Shown here one piece after another: positions 56,288-64,000 of a stretch of DNA of 64,000 nucleotides. Made by a program: the position numbers and the translations under genes. The DNA comes from JANXYW01 sp031400455 (GTDB lineage: Bacteria; Chloroflexota; Dehalococcoidia; DSTF01; JACRBR01), in NCBI GenBank assembly GCA_031400455.1, contig JANNPX010000029.1, positions 22,507 to 86,506 of the forward strand, in the 5' to 3' direction. Under the pieces are notes generated by a model. The model saw nothing but the letters and a program-made list of their open reading frames with translations, had not been told where the DNA came from and did no database searches. Each line of letters starts with the position of its first letter. Within the stretch, counting starts at the first letter, position 1.

Positions 56288-57339
56288 TGGCCGTTACCGA
56301 ACAAGACATAATGAAGGCGCTCAGCGCCATCGAAGACCCCGACCTGCATCGCGATATCGTCTCGCTCGGCTTCGTCCAGACGCCACAGATCGATGGCGAC
56401 GTCGTTAGTGTCAGTATCGTGCTGACAACTCCCGCCTGCCCCGTACGAGAGACGATCGAGCGAGACGCGCGCGAGTTGCTGCTGGCGCTGCCGGGCGTGC
56501 GCGAGGCGAACGTCACGATGGACGCGAAGGTCGCGCAGCATCGCGCGTCCGAGCGCACGCCGGTCGAGGGCGTGCGCCACCTGATCGCCATCGCAAGCAA
56601 CAAGGGCGGCGTCGGTAAGTCGACGGTATCGACGAACCTGGCCGTCGCGCTGGCCTCGCTGGGCGCGCGGGTGGGGCTGCTCGACGCCGACATAACGGGG
56701 CCTAACGTCCCGACGATGATGGGCATCGGCCAGGGCTCGCAGGTTGAGGCCGGTGGGCTGCGCGTCGACGAGCGCTTCGGCGTGAAGGTCTGCTCCATCG
56801 GCTTCGTGCTGCCGCGCGGCACGCCCGTCGTCTGGCGCGGCCCGATGATCGGCACGGCCGTCCGCCAGTTGCTGCACGATGTGAACTGGGGCGAGCTGGA
56901 CTACCTGCTGATCGACCTGCCGCCGGGCACCAGCGACGCATCGATGAGCATGTCGATGGAGGCGCCGATCTCCGGCGTCGTCATCGTCAGCACGCCGCAA
57001 GATGTGGCGCTGGAAGATGCGGCGAAAGCAGTCGGCATGTTCGACAAGCTCAACGTGCCGGTCTTCGGCGTCATCGAGAACATGAGCTACTTCATCTGCC
57101 CGCACTGCAACGATAGAACCGATATCTTCGGACACGGCGGCGCGCGCGCGGCTGCCGAGGATCTGGGACTGGAGTTCCTCGGCGAACTGCCGCTCGATCC
57201 GGCGACGCGCCGCGCCGCCGACGACGGCACGCCGATCGTTGTCGCCGCGCCCGAGAGTCCGCAGGCGCAGGCGTTCGTCGAGGTAGCAAAGAAGGTCGCC
57301 GCACGATGCAGCGTCCTGGAATACGCAACGGGAGCATAA
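56287..57339 (+). CDS. mrp: Mrp/ApbC-type iron-sulfur cluster carrier ATPase
   Basis: 350 residues: an N-terminal MIP18/DUF59-like domain (1-85) with Cys51, then the P-loop NTPase with deviant Walker A NKGGVGKST (105-113), GLLDADITGPNVPTMMG, and the C-terminal CxxC (Cys271, Cys274 in ICPHCN) that binds a bridging [4Fe-4S] cluster in the dimer. The protein passes Fe-S clusters to apoproteins. Its ATG shares one base with the stop of the SufR-like gene, and the NYN gene begins 1 base after its stop. Confidence 0.96.
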   Translation: MAVTEQDIMKALSAIEDPDLHRDIVSLGFVQTPQIDGDVVSVSIVLTTPACPVRETIERDARELLLALPGVREANVTMDAKVAQHRASERTPVEGVRHLIAIASNKGGVGKSTVSTNLAVALASLGARVGLLDADITGPNVPTMMGIGQGSQVEAGGLRVDERFGVKVCSIGFVLPRGTPVVWRGPMIGTAVRQLLHDVNWGELDYLLIDLPPGTSDASMSMSMEAPISGVVIVSTPQDVALEDAAKAVGMFDKLNVPVFGVIENMSYFICPHCNDRTDIFGHGGARAAAEDLGLEFLGELPLDPATRRAADDGTPIVVAAPESPQAQAFVEVAKKVAARCSVLEYATGA

Positions 57340-57340
57340 C

Positions 57341-58543
57341 GTGGTCAAGTTCTTCGGAAAGTCGAAAGCGACGAAAAAAGAAGCCGCGCCCAAGGTGGCC
57401 GAGGCTGCGGCGAAGGCCGCCGAGGCTCCCGCGAAGAACGGCGCGAAGAGCGAGATTGGCGCAAAGAGCGAGATCGGCGCCCCGGCGCCGCGAGCCGCTG
57501 CCGCTGCTGCGCCCGCAGCGAAGCCGCCGCCCGGCCCGCCCGCGACGCGCGCCGCAGCTACGCCACGTGCCATAACGACGCCCGCTGCGCCCGCTGCGCC
57601 CGCCGCTGCCGCCGACGAGCCCGAGAAGAAACCCGCCACGCGCCGCCGCACGACAACCGCGCGGCCGCCACGTCGTGACTGGGCAGCCGAGGCCGCCGCC
57701 GCGCCGATCGATGCGCCGGCTCCGGCCGCAACGTCGCTCGCGACGGCGCCATCGCCATCGCCCGCGGAGGGCGATGGATCGCTTGCGCCGGTGAAGCGCC
57801 GCCGCGGTACACGTGGCGGACGCGGGCGCAAGAAGCCGGGAGCGCTCGCTGCGAATGGCGACATAACGTTGGCGATCGCCGAGCCCGCGAAGGATCTCGA
57901 GCCGATGACGGTGGAGCGCGCGATGGCCCACCAGGCCGCCACGCTCGAGGCGTTCGCCCAGAACGTTTCGGTGACGCTGAAAGCGCTGCAGACGACCGTC
58001 ACCGACATGCAGTCCAAGATGGGCGCGGCGTCCGCCGTGTCCACGTCGCACCCGCGCGTCGGTATCTTCGTCGACGTGCCGAACCTCATCTACGCGTCGG
58101 AGCGCCGCAACATCAACATCGATTTCGGGCGCGTGCTCGACTTCTTCACCCGCGGCCGCGAGTTGGTGCGCGCCACCGCCTATGCGCCGATCAGCGACGA
58201 TCCGCAGGCGAAGCTCGAGAGCCAGCGCTTCGTGCACCACTTCGTCGGGCACCCGTACCGCATCGTCACGAAGCCGCTCAAGCGCTTCGCCGACGGGTCG
58301 ATGAAGGCGAACTTCGACATCGAGCTGGCGATCGATATTCTCACCATGTCGGAGCGCCTGGACATCGTCGTGCTGATGTCCGGTGACGGCGACTTCCGCC
58401 GCCTGGTCGAGCTGGTCGCGAGCCGTGGTGTGCGTGTCGAAGTCGTCGCGTTCCCGGAGGCTGTGTCGCAGGAATTGAAGGTCGTCGCCGACCTCTACGT
58501 CGACATCAGCGCCCACCTCGACGACTTCAAGGCGCTCAAGTAG
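57341..58543 (+). CDS. NYN-domain (LabA/DUF88-like) putative ribonuclease with a long basic/Ala-Pro tail
   Basis: 400 residues. The first 190 are low complexity, Ala/Pro/Lys/Arg-rich, with an Arg/Gly patch RRRGTRGGRGRKK that may bind RNA. A helical stretch (190-225) follows, then the NYN domain with GIFVDVPNLIYA, KANFDIELAIDIL and VLMSGDGDFRRLV. These keep the acidic residues of the PIN-like metal site. NYN proteins are predicted or proven RNases. The GTG start lies 1 base after the mrp stop, so it is the third gene of the operon. RNA target unknown. Confidence 0.88.
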   Translation: MVKFFGKSKATKKEAAPKVAEAAAKAAEAPAKNGAKSEIGAKSEIGAPAPRAAAAAAPAAKPPPGPPATRAAATPRAITTPAAPAAPAAAADEPEKKPATRRRTTTARPPRRDWAAEAAAAPIDAPAPAATSLATAPSPSPAEGDGSLAPVKRRRGTRGGRGRKKPGALAANGDITLAIAEPAKDLEPMTVERAMAHQAATLEAFAQNVSVTLKALQTTVTDMQSKMGAASAVSTSHPRVGIFVDVPNLIYASERRNINIDFGRVLDFFTRGRELVRATAYAPISDDPQAKLESQRFVHHFVGHPYRIVTKPLKRFADGSMKANFDIELAIDILTMSERLDIVVLMSGDGDFRRLVELVASRGVRVEVVAFPEAVSQELKVVADLYVDISAHLDDFKALK

Positions 58544-58641
58544 CCCCTGCCGCTTTTGTCGCGCGCATTCTACGATTTGACGCGCGCCGGTGAACGGTGC
58601 GTTAACAGCGTCATCAATCGTCCGAAATTGACAGAATTTCG

Positions 58642-58670
58642 TTGACACCCTCCCGGGGCAAACGTAGTCT
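58642..58670 (+). promoter_or_regulatory. Promoter of the stalked surface protein gene
   Basis: TTGACA (58642-58647) and TAGTCT (58665-58670) are 17 bases apart. A second TTGACA at 58628 has no matching -10. Confidence 0.6.
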
Positions 58671-58676
58671 TTGAAG

Positions 58677-58695
58677 CGGACCGGGATGTGGTCCG
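58677..58695 (+). promoter_or_regulatory. Inverted repeat in the leader of the surface protein gene
   Basis: CGGACC pairs with GGTCCG around GGGATGT, just after the proposed transcription start, with about 93 bases to the ATG. It could be an operator or a 5' stabilising hairpin. Confidence 0.45.
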
Positions 58696-58788
58696 TATTC
58701 CTTCCCCGCGTTTTGTTCACAAGTTTTCAGCGCCGCTCCCCGCCGGCGCCTATTATCGTTGCCTTCAGGGCACAGGTCAGGATCGTAC

Positions 58789-61700
58789 ATGCGCGCCAAA
58801 CGTCGGGGCAGAACGCACCACTCGCGCGGAAGTTCGATGAGCGTCGTCGCGCTCTCGCTCGCGGCCGTCGCCGCCGTGCTGGTCCTGATCGGAACGTTCA
58901 CGCTGCCTGGTGGGCGGACCACATTCGCGCAGAACGTCGCGCCTGACAACCGTTCGGCCTGCACCATAAATGCTATTAACACTGGTACGAGCGGCACCAC
59001 GTGGTCGCACACGGTCGGAACCGGGAACAACAGACTGCTCGTCGTCGGTATCTCCTTCCTAAACAACGCCAGTCAGACGGTGAATACGGTCACGTACGGC
59101 GGCGTGGGGCTCACGCGGTTGGGCACGGGTTCGGCCAACGGCACGAACGTAAGATCGGAACTCTACTTCCTGCTTGCTCCAACGAGCGGCACGGCCACGA
59201 TCGCTGTCAACCTGAGCGCGTCGACACTCGGGCTGATGTGTGGTGCGACATCCTGGGCTAACGTCGACCAGAGTTCGCCCTTGGACACGCCGGTCATTGC
59301 GAACAACGCTGGCAGTGGTACCGCATCAGTGACGGTTACGTCCGCGACAGGCAACGTCGTTGTCGACTCTCTCGGTGAGGCGAACGACAACACCGCTACC
59401 GCTGGCACTGGTCAGACAGTTCCTCCTGCAGCGGGATGGAACGCGTCCGTAAACCACACCAGTGGTACGGACTTCCTAGGCGCCGGGAGCAGCGAGGCAG
59501 GTGCTGCTTCCGTTGTGATGTCGTGGACCTTCGGGTCGGCGCCCTGGGCGCTCATCGCCGTCGACATAAACCACGACACGACGCCGACGCCGACGCCGAC
59601 GAACACGCCAACACCGACGAACACCAACACGCCGACGGCTACGGCGACCCCCGGCATTTGCGGCGCCGACGTGTTCATCTCCGAGTACGTCGAAGGTAGC
59701 AACTCGGGGAACGATGCGATCGAGATCTACAACGGCACCGGCGTTTCGATCGACCTCGGCGCGTCCGGGTACGTCATCGACATCTTCCTCAACGGCTCCG
59801 CCATCGCGACCACGTCCATCCCGCTGTCCGGCACAGTCACAGCGGGCGGCGTCTTCGTCTTGGCCGATGCCAACATCGGGGGCGTGACCGAGAATCAGAC
59901 CACGGCGCTCTTGAGCTACAACGGGGACGATGCCGTTGCCCTGCGCCGAAATGGCACACTGGTCGATGTTGTGGGCCAGATCGGCACGGATCCAGGCACC
60001 GAGTGGGGATCGGGAAACGCCAGCACGGCTGACAACACAATGCGCCGCAAGGTCGGCGTGTTCACAGGCGACTCCAACGGCGCGAACACGTTCACCCCGG
60101 CGACGGAATGGGACGGATTCACCGTCGATACGGTAAACGGCCTCGGTTCGCACACGATCAACCTCTGCAACACTCCTACACCCACGTCCACAAACACGCC
60201 CACTGTCACGCCTACACCGACGGATACGCCGACGCCGACGGAAACTCCAACCGAAACGAACACGCCGCTGCCGACGGATACGCCGACCGAAACGTCCACG
60301 CCGACGGAGACGGCCACGCCGACCGAGACGCCGACCGAGACGAACACGCCGACGCCGACGGACACGCCGACGGAGACGGCGACGCCGACGGAGACGCCGA
60401 CCGAAACGCCGACCGACACGCCGACGATCACGCCGACGCCGACGGACACGACCACGCCGACCGAGACGCCGACCGAGACCAACACGCCGACGCCGACGGA
60501 CACGGCCACGCCGACCGAGACACCGACCGAGACGAACACGCCGACGCCGACGGACACGCCGACGATTACGCCGACGCCGACGGACACGCCGACCGAGACG
60601 CCAACGCCGACGGAGACGAACACGCCCGTTCCGACGGCAACCAACACGCCGACGGAGACGCCGACCGAGACTCCGACCGCGACGAATACACCGACCGAAA
60701 CGCCGACGGAGACCCCGACGGAGACGCCGACGCCGACGGAGACGCCGACGGAGACTCCGACCGCGACGAATACACCGACCGAAACGCCGACGGAGACCCC
60801 GACGGAGACGCCGACACCGACGGATACGCCGACCGAGACTCCGACGGCAACGAACACACCGACCGAAACGCCCACGGAGACGGCCACCCCGACGGAGACG
60901 CCGACGGAGACGCCGACACCGACGGATACGCCGACCGAAACGCCGACGGCGACGAACACCCCGACCGAAACGCCCACGGAGACGGCCACCCCGACGGAGA
61001 CGCCAACGGAGACGCCGACGCCGACGGACACGCCGACGGAGACGCCGACCGCAACGAATACTCCGACTGAGACGCCAACGGAGACGGCCACCCCGACGGA
61101 GACGCCGACGGAGACGCCGACGCCGACGAACACCCCGACCGAAACGCCGACGGCGACGAACACTCCGACTGAGACGCCCACAGAGACGGCCACCCCGACG
61201 GAGACGCCAACGGAGACGCCGACGCCGACCGAGACGCCGACCGAAACGCCGACGGCGACGAACACTCCGACTGAAACGCCAACGGAGACGGCTACGCCGA
61301 CGGAGACGCCGACGATCACGCCGACGCCGACGGACACGCCGACGGAGACGCCGACCGCAACGAATACACCGACCGAAACGCCAACGGAGACGGCTACGCC
61401 GACGGAGACCCCGACCGAGACGCCGACGCCGACGAATACCCCGGTCCCGACTAGCACGCCGACGGACACGCCGACGGCAACGCCGACGGAAACGCCGACG
61501 GAAACATCGACGCCGACGGAGACGCCGACGGAGACGCCGACGGAAACGCCGACGGACACCGCGACGCCGACCGACACCGCGACGCCGACGGAGACGCCCA
61601 CCGAGACGAACACTCCGGAGCCGACGGAGACCCCGACCGAGACCGCGACGCCGACGATTACGTCGACGCCGACAGACACGGCGACGCCGACCGAAACGCC

Positions 61701-64000
61701 GACCGAGACGGAAACGCCGACGCCGACGGACACGCCGACCGAGACGCCGACCTCGGCTGCGACGGACACGCCGACGCCGACGGAGACGCCGACCGAGACA
61801 CCGACCAACACGCCGGTGCCGACGAACACGCCGACGAACACTCCGACAGCGACGGCGACCACCGCACCGTCCGTCGCCCTCGGGAACATCACCGAGTGCA
61901 CGCCGACGGATGACGGTGCGAACCCGAAGACGTGGACGCACACCGTCGCGGCGGGTCAGAACCTGCTGGTCGTCGGCATCGCCAACAGCATCGACAACAA
62001 CTCCAACCGCGCGCCATCGGCCGTCACGTACAACGGTGACGCGCTCACGCTGCTCTCGACGTCGGCGAACGCGAGTGACACGAAGGCGACCCTCTGGTAT
62101 CGCGTGAACCCCGACGTCGGGACGAACCTGACGATCTCGGTGACCATGAGCGCCACCGACGAGTCGGTGACGTGTGGTGCGATCTCGTTCTCGAATGTCA
62201 ACACGGCGTCGCCGTTCGGAGCGGTGACGACAGCCAACGCGGACAGCGACAACATCGCTCAGAACGTTGCCAGCAACACGGGCGACCTGATCGTTGACGT
62301 CGTCGCCTTCGACAACAACGTGATCGGTACCGTCGGAGCGGGACAGACCCTCCGATGGGACAACGTCGTGGACGCCGGATTTGGCGAGACGGACACAGGC
62401 GGTGCGAGCAGCACGAAGGCCGGCGCGGCCGGCACCACGGCGATGGCCTGGACGACGGGCGAGAACTGGGCGTACATCGGCGTGTCGATCCGCTCGAACA
62501 ACCCCACGCCGACGCCGACGAACACGCCGACGCCGACCAGTACCTTCACGCCGACGAACACGCCGACGCCGACGAATACGTTCACGCCGACGAGCACGCC
62601 GACAAACACGGCGACGCCGACCGTGACGAGCACGCCCGATGCGACGAGCATCCAGTTCGACGCCCAGTCCTCGACCAGCGCGGCGGCCGTGGCGATTCCC
62701 GGCGGCTGCACCTGGGCTCACACCGTGGGGACCGGCTCGAACCGGATCCTGGTCGTCGGCATCTCGCTGATTAGCTCGGACACCGGCAACACGACGCGTA
62801 CGGTTGCTGCCGTTACCTACGGTGGCACGCCGTTCACGTCGACGACGTCAACTGCGGTGATCGCGACGAACACGAACAACGCGCGTTCGGAGATGTGGTA
62901 CCTGAAGAACCCGGCATCCGGCACGGCGAACATCGTCGTCACGGTCGCCGGTAGTGGCAGCACGAACATCGTCTGCGGCGCCACGTCGTGGAGCGGCGTC
63001 GATCAGACGACCCCGCTTGGCGCCACGCCGGTCGCGACCGGGGCGACCACCGGGATCTCGACGACGGCCACCGGCGTCACGAACCGGGATGTCGTGGTCG
63101 ACAACGTCGCCACGGACAGCAACAGCACGCTGACGGTCAATGCGGCTCAGACGCAGCGCTGGAACTTGGTCGCCGGCACGACAAACGACCAGCACGGCGC
63201 CGGCAGCTCTCGCGTCAATGCCAGCGGCTCCGTGCCTATGCAATGGACGACCGTGAGCGGAGCGTGGGCCCACTCCGTGATGGTCCTCAAGTCAGCGCCG
63301 GTGCCGACCGCGACGCCCACGCCCACGAACACGGCGACGCCGACGGATACGCCGACGATCACGCCGACGTTCACGCCGACCGAGACGCCGACGGAGACGG
63401 CGACGCCGACCGAGACGGCCACGCCGACGGAAACGCCGACCGAGACGAACACGCCGACGCCGACCGACACCCCGACGGAGACGGCGACGCCGACCGAGAC
63501 GAACACGCCGACGCCGACGGACACCCCCACGATCACGCCAACGCCGACGGATACGGCGACGCCCACCGAGACGCCGACCGAGACGAATACGCCAACGCCG
63601 ACGGACACCCCGACGGAGACGGCCACGCCGACCGAGACGCCGACGGAGACGCCGACCGAGACACCGACGATCACGCCGACGCCGACGGACACGGCCACGC
63701 CGACCGAGACACCGACCGAGACGAACACGCCGACGCCGACGGACACGCCGACGATTACGCCGACGCCGACCGAGACGCCGACCGAGACGCCGACCGAGAC
63801 ACCGACGGACACGCCGACGATCACGCCGACGTACACGCCGAGTAACACTCCGACTGAGACGCACACGCCGACGCTCACGCCGACGCCGACGGACACACCG
63901 ACGCTGACGCCGACCACCACCCCGACGGAGACGCCGACGCTAACGAACACGCCGACACCGACGAACACGTTCACGCCGACCAGCACGCCGACGCCGGCGG
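58789..64000 (+). CDS. Giant secreted stalked protein with three beta-rich domains and a lamin-tail domain (3' end outside window)
   Basis: The frame is open from ATG 58789 to the window edge: at least 1737 codons. Residues 1-50 are a signal peptide (MSVVALSLAAVAAVLVLIGT; likely cut near TFAQN). Domain A spans about 55-262, with TWSHTVGTGNNRLLVVGISF, VTYGG and CGATSW. After a short Thr-Pro linker comes a lamin-tail domain (about 289-460: VFISEYVEGSNSGNDAIEIY, then YNGDDAVALRRNG). Stalk 1 (461-1026) is Thr-Pro with Glu, Asp, Asn and Ala. Domain B (about 1027-1239) and domain C (about 1285-1504) repeat the A pattern. Stalk 2 runs from 1505 off the window. It should be exported; whether it is surface-anchored depends on the missing C-terminus. 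The Shine-Dalgarno sequence is weak; ATG 58837 is an alternative. Confidence 0.92.
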   Translation, partial: MRAKRRGRTHHSRGSSMSVVALSLAAVAAVLVLIGTFTLPGGRTTFAQNVAPDNRSACTINAINTGTSGTTWSHTVGTGNNRLLVVGISFLNNASQTVNTVTYGGVGLTRLGTGSANGTNVRSELYFLLAPTSGTATIAVNLSASTLGLMCGATSWANVDQSSPLDTPVIANNAGSGTASVTVTSATGNVVVDSLGEANDNTATAGTGQTVPPAAGWNASVNHTSGTDFLGAGSSEAGAASVVMSWTFGSAPWALIAVDINHDTTPTPTPTNTPTPTNTNTPTATATPGICGADVFISEYVEGSNSGNDAIEIYNGTGVSIDLGASGYVIDIFLNGSAIATTSIPLSGTVTAGGVFVLADANIGGVTENQTTALLSYNGDDAVALRRNGTLVDVVGQIGTDPGTEWGSGNASTADNTMRRKVGVFTGDSNGANTFTPATEWDGFTVDTVNGLGSHTINLCNTPTPTSTNTPTVTPTPTDTPTPTETPTETNTPLPTDTPTETSTPTETATPTETPTETNTPTPTDTPTETATPTETPTETPTDTPTITPTPTDTTTPTETPTETNTPTPTDTATPTETPTETNTPTPTDTPTITPTPTDTPTETPTPTETNTPVPTATNTPTETPTETPTATNTPTETPTETPTETPTPTETPTETPTATNTPTETPTETPTETPTPTDTPTETPTATNTPTETPTETATPTETPTETPTPTDTPTETPTATNTPTETPTETATPTETPTETPTPTDTPTETPTATNTPTETPTETATPTETPTETPTPTNTPTETPTATNTPTETPTETATPTETPTETPTPTETPTETPTATNTPTETPTETATPTETPTITPTPTDTPTETPTATNTPTETPTETATPTETPTETPTPTNTPVPTSTPTDTPTATPTETPTETSTPTETPTETPTETPTDTATPTDTATPTETPTETNTPEPTETPTETATPTITSTPTDTATPTETPTETETPTPTDTPTETPTSAATDTPTPTETPTETPTNTPVPTNTPTNTPTATATTAPSVALGNITECTPTDDGANPKTWTHTVAAGQNLLVVGIANSIDNNSNRAPSAVTYNGDALTLLSTSANASDTKATLWYRVNPDVGTNLTISVTMSATDESVTCGAISFSNVNTASPFGAVTTANADSDNIAQNVASNTGDLIVDVVAFDNNVIGTVGAGQTLRWDNVVDAGFGETDTGGASSTKAGAAGTTAMAWTTGENWAYIGVSIRSNNPTPTPTNTPTPTSTFTPTNTPTPTNTFTPTSTPTNTATPTVTSTPDATSIQFDAQSSTSAAAVAIPGGCTWAHTVGTGSNRILVVGISLISSDTGNTTRTVAAVTYGGTPFTSTTSTAVIATNTNNARSEMWYLKNPASGTANIVVTVAGSGSTNIVCGATSWSGVDQTTPLGATPVATGATTGISTTATGVTNRDVVVDNVATDSNSTLTVNAAQTQRWNLVAGTTNDQHGAGSSRVNASGSVPMQWTTVSGAWAHSVMVLKSAPVPTATPTPTNTATPTDTPTITPTFTPTETPTETATPTETATPTETPTETNTPTPTDTPTETATPTETNTPTPTDTPTITPTPTDTATPTETPTETNTPTPTDTPTETATPTETPTETPTETPTITPTPTDTATPTETPTETNTPTPTDTPTITPTPTETPTETPTETPTDTPTITPTYTPSNTPTETHTPTLTPTPTDTPTLTPTTTPTETPTLTNTPTPTNTFTPTSTPTPA
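60169..61866 (+). repeat. Thr-Pro stalk repeat 1, with a higher-order 84/102-base array
   Basis: 566 codons in which nearly every second residue is Thr and most others Pro, Glu, Asp, Asn or Ala. Within it, starts of a unit beginning ETPTATNTPTETPTE fall at 60667 and 60751, then 60835, 60937, 61039, 61141, 61243 and 61345. That gives spacings of 84, 84 and then 102 bases each; the longer unit has one extra six-residue block (ETATPT). Confidence 0.9.
63301..64000 (+). repeat. Thr-Pro stalk repeat 2, incomplete at the window edge
   Basis: At least 233 codons of the same Thr-Pro type. Bases 63673-63770 are identical to 60484-60581 in stalk 1, including wobble positions. Confidence 0.88.

Noticed and set aside
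60108..61070. Plus-strand frame rich in Asp, Ala and Gly inside stalk 1
   Set aside because: Out-of-frame reading of the same repeat; there is no start signal and it is nested in a stronger gene.
60169..61866. Repeat array considered as CRISPR
   Set aside because: Units are contiguous coding repeats of 6 to 102 bases without unique spacers, and no cas gene is near.
59916..61943. Minus-strand frame of about 675 codons with endless Val-Gly-Val-Ser
   Set aside because: Another frame of the same repeat in reverse. It looks like an elastin-type protein but follows from ACG/CCG codon repetition.
59476..62721. Long minus-strand frame of about 1080 codons, Arg-rich, across the stalk gene
   Set aside because: It is the reverse reading of the Thr-Pro codon repeat; the sequence is almost only Arg with Gly, Leu and Val and has no domain. 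The plus-strand frame has export signal and domains.

Overview
The window is a GC-rich bacterial chromosome segment with about 50 protein genes, two tRNA genes and no insertion sequence, phage or CRISPR array. The best guess for the organism is a member of the Chloroflexota (Dehalococcoidia or a neighbouring class). The reasons are Thr-Pro-rich secreted proteins, a phosphatase-like membrane propeller protein at the left edge, kinase/ATPase/TPR/cyclase giants, a GreA with an extra N-terminal domain, and a coenzyme F420 gene (cofD). This is inference from gene style; no rRNA is present to settle it.

Left part (1-10000): the C-terminal part of a single-span membrane protein with a beta-propeller, ilvD, a lipoprotein followed by a small alpha/beta hydrolase, dnaJ, an ECF sigma / zinc anti-sigma / SIMPL lipoprotein operon read leftwards, and lepB. 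10000-19510: two methyltransferases, then a two-gene operon of very large signalling proteins (1472 and 1105 residues) joined by an ATGA overlap. Both combine a STAND-type ATPase, TPR-like helices and a class III nucleotide cyclase, with the cyclase at opposite ends. 19698-23672: a rightward cluster of housekeeping genes (pterin dehydratase, DedA, mug, a zinc-ribbon membrane protein, prmA, rsmE), several joined by GTGA/ATGA overlaps. 23745-26824: a leftward operon of apbE, two Pro-rich anchored paralogues and a haem-binding ferric-reductase-like membrane protein. 27113-28727: a second ECF sigma with its membrane partner.

28965-35442: Baeyer-Villiger monooxygenase, SDR dehydrogenase, cation efflux, cofD, MFS and Yip1-like genes. 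35673-37280: rsmG and a fused greA, transcribed divergently from overlapping promoters. 37411-41180: dockerin-like secreted protein, hypothetical genes, a stem-loop-rich intergenic stretch and a methyltransferase. 41334-41564: tRNA-Cys(GCA) and tRNA-Leu(GAG). 41707-49504: a secreted GH9-like protein, a class A penicillin-binding protein coupled to a methyltransferase, and a GNAT gene lying between two 82-bp direct repeats next to an MFS gene. 49603-53948: gatC-gatA, a lipoprotein, two small overlapping genes and an aminotransferase. 54068-58543: a membrane-anchored MerR-type regulator, a small zinc protein, and an operon of SufR-like regulator, mrp and a NYN-domain protein.

The right edge (58789-64000) is one uninterrupted frame of at least 1737 codons. 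It encodes a secreted protein with three copies of a beta-rich domain and a lamin-tail domain, separated by long Thr-Pro stalks, and it runs off the window. The stalk DNA has a higher-order repeat of 84 and 102 bases. Seven genes in the window have a TANNNT-type -10 hexamer only 6 to 9 bases before the start codon, which suggests frequent leaderless transcription.
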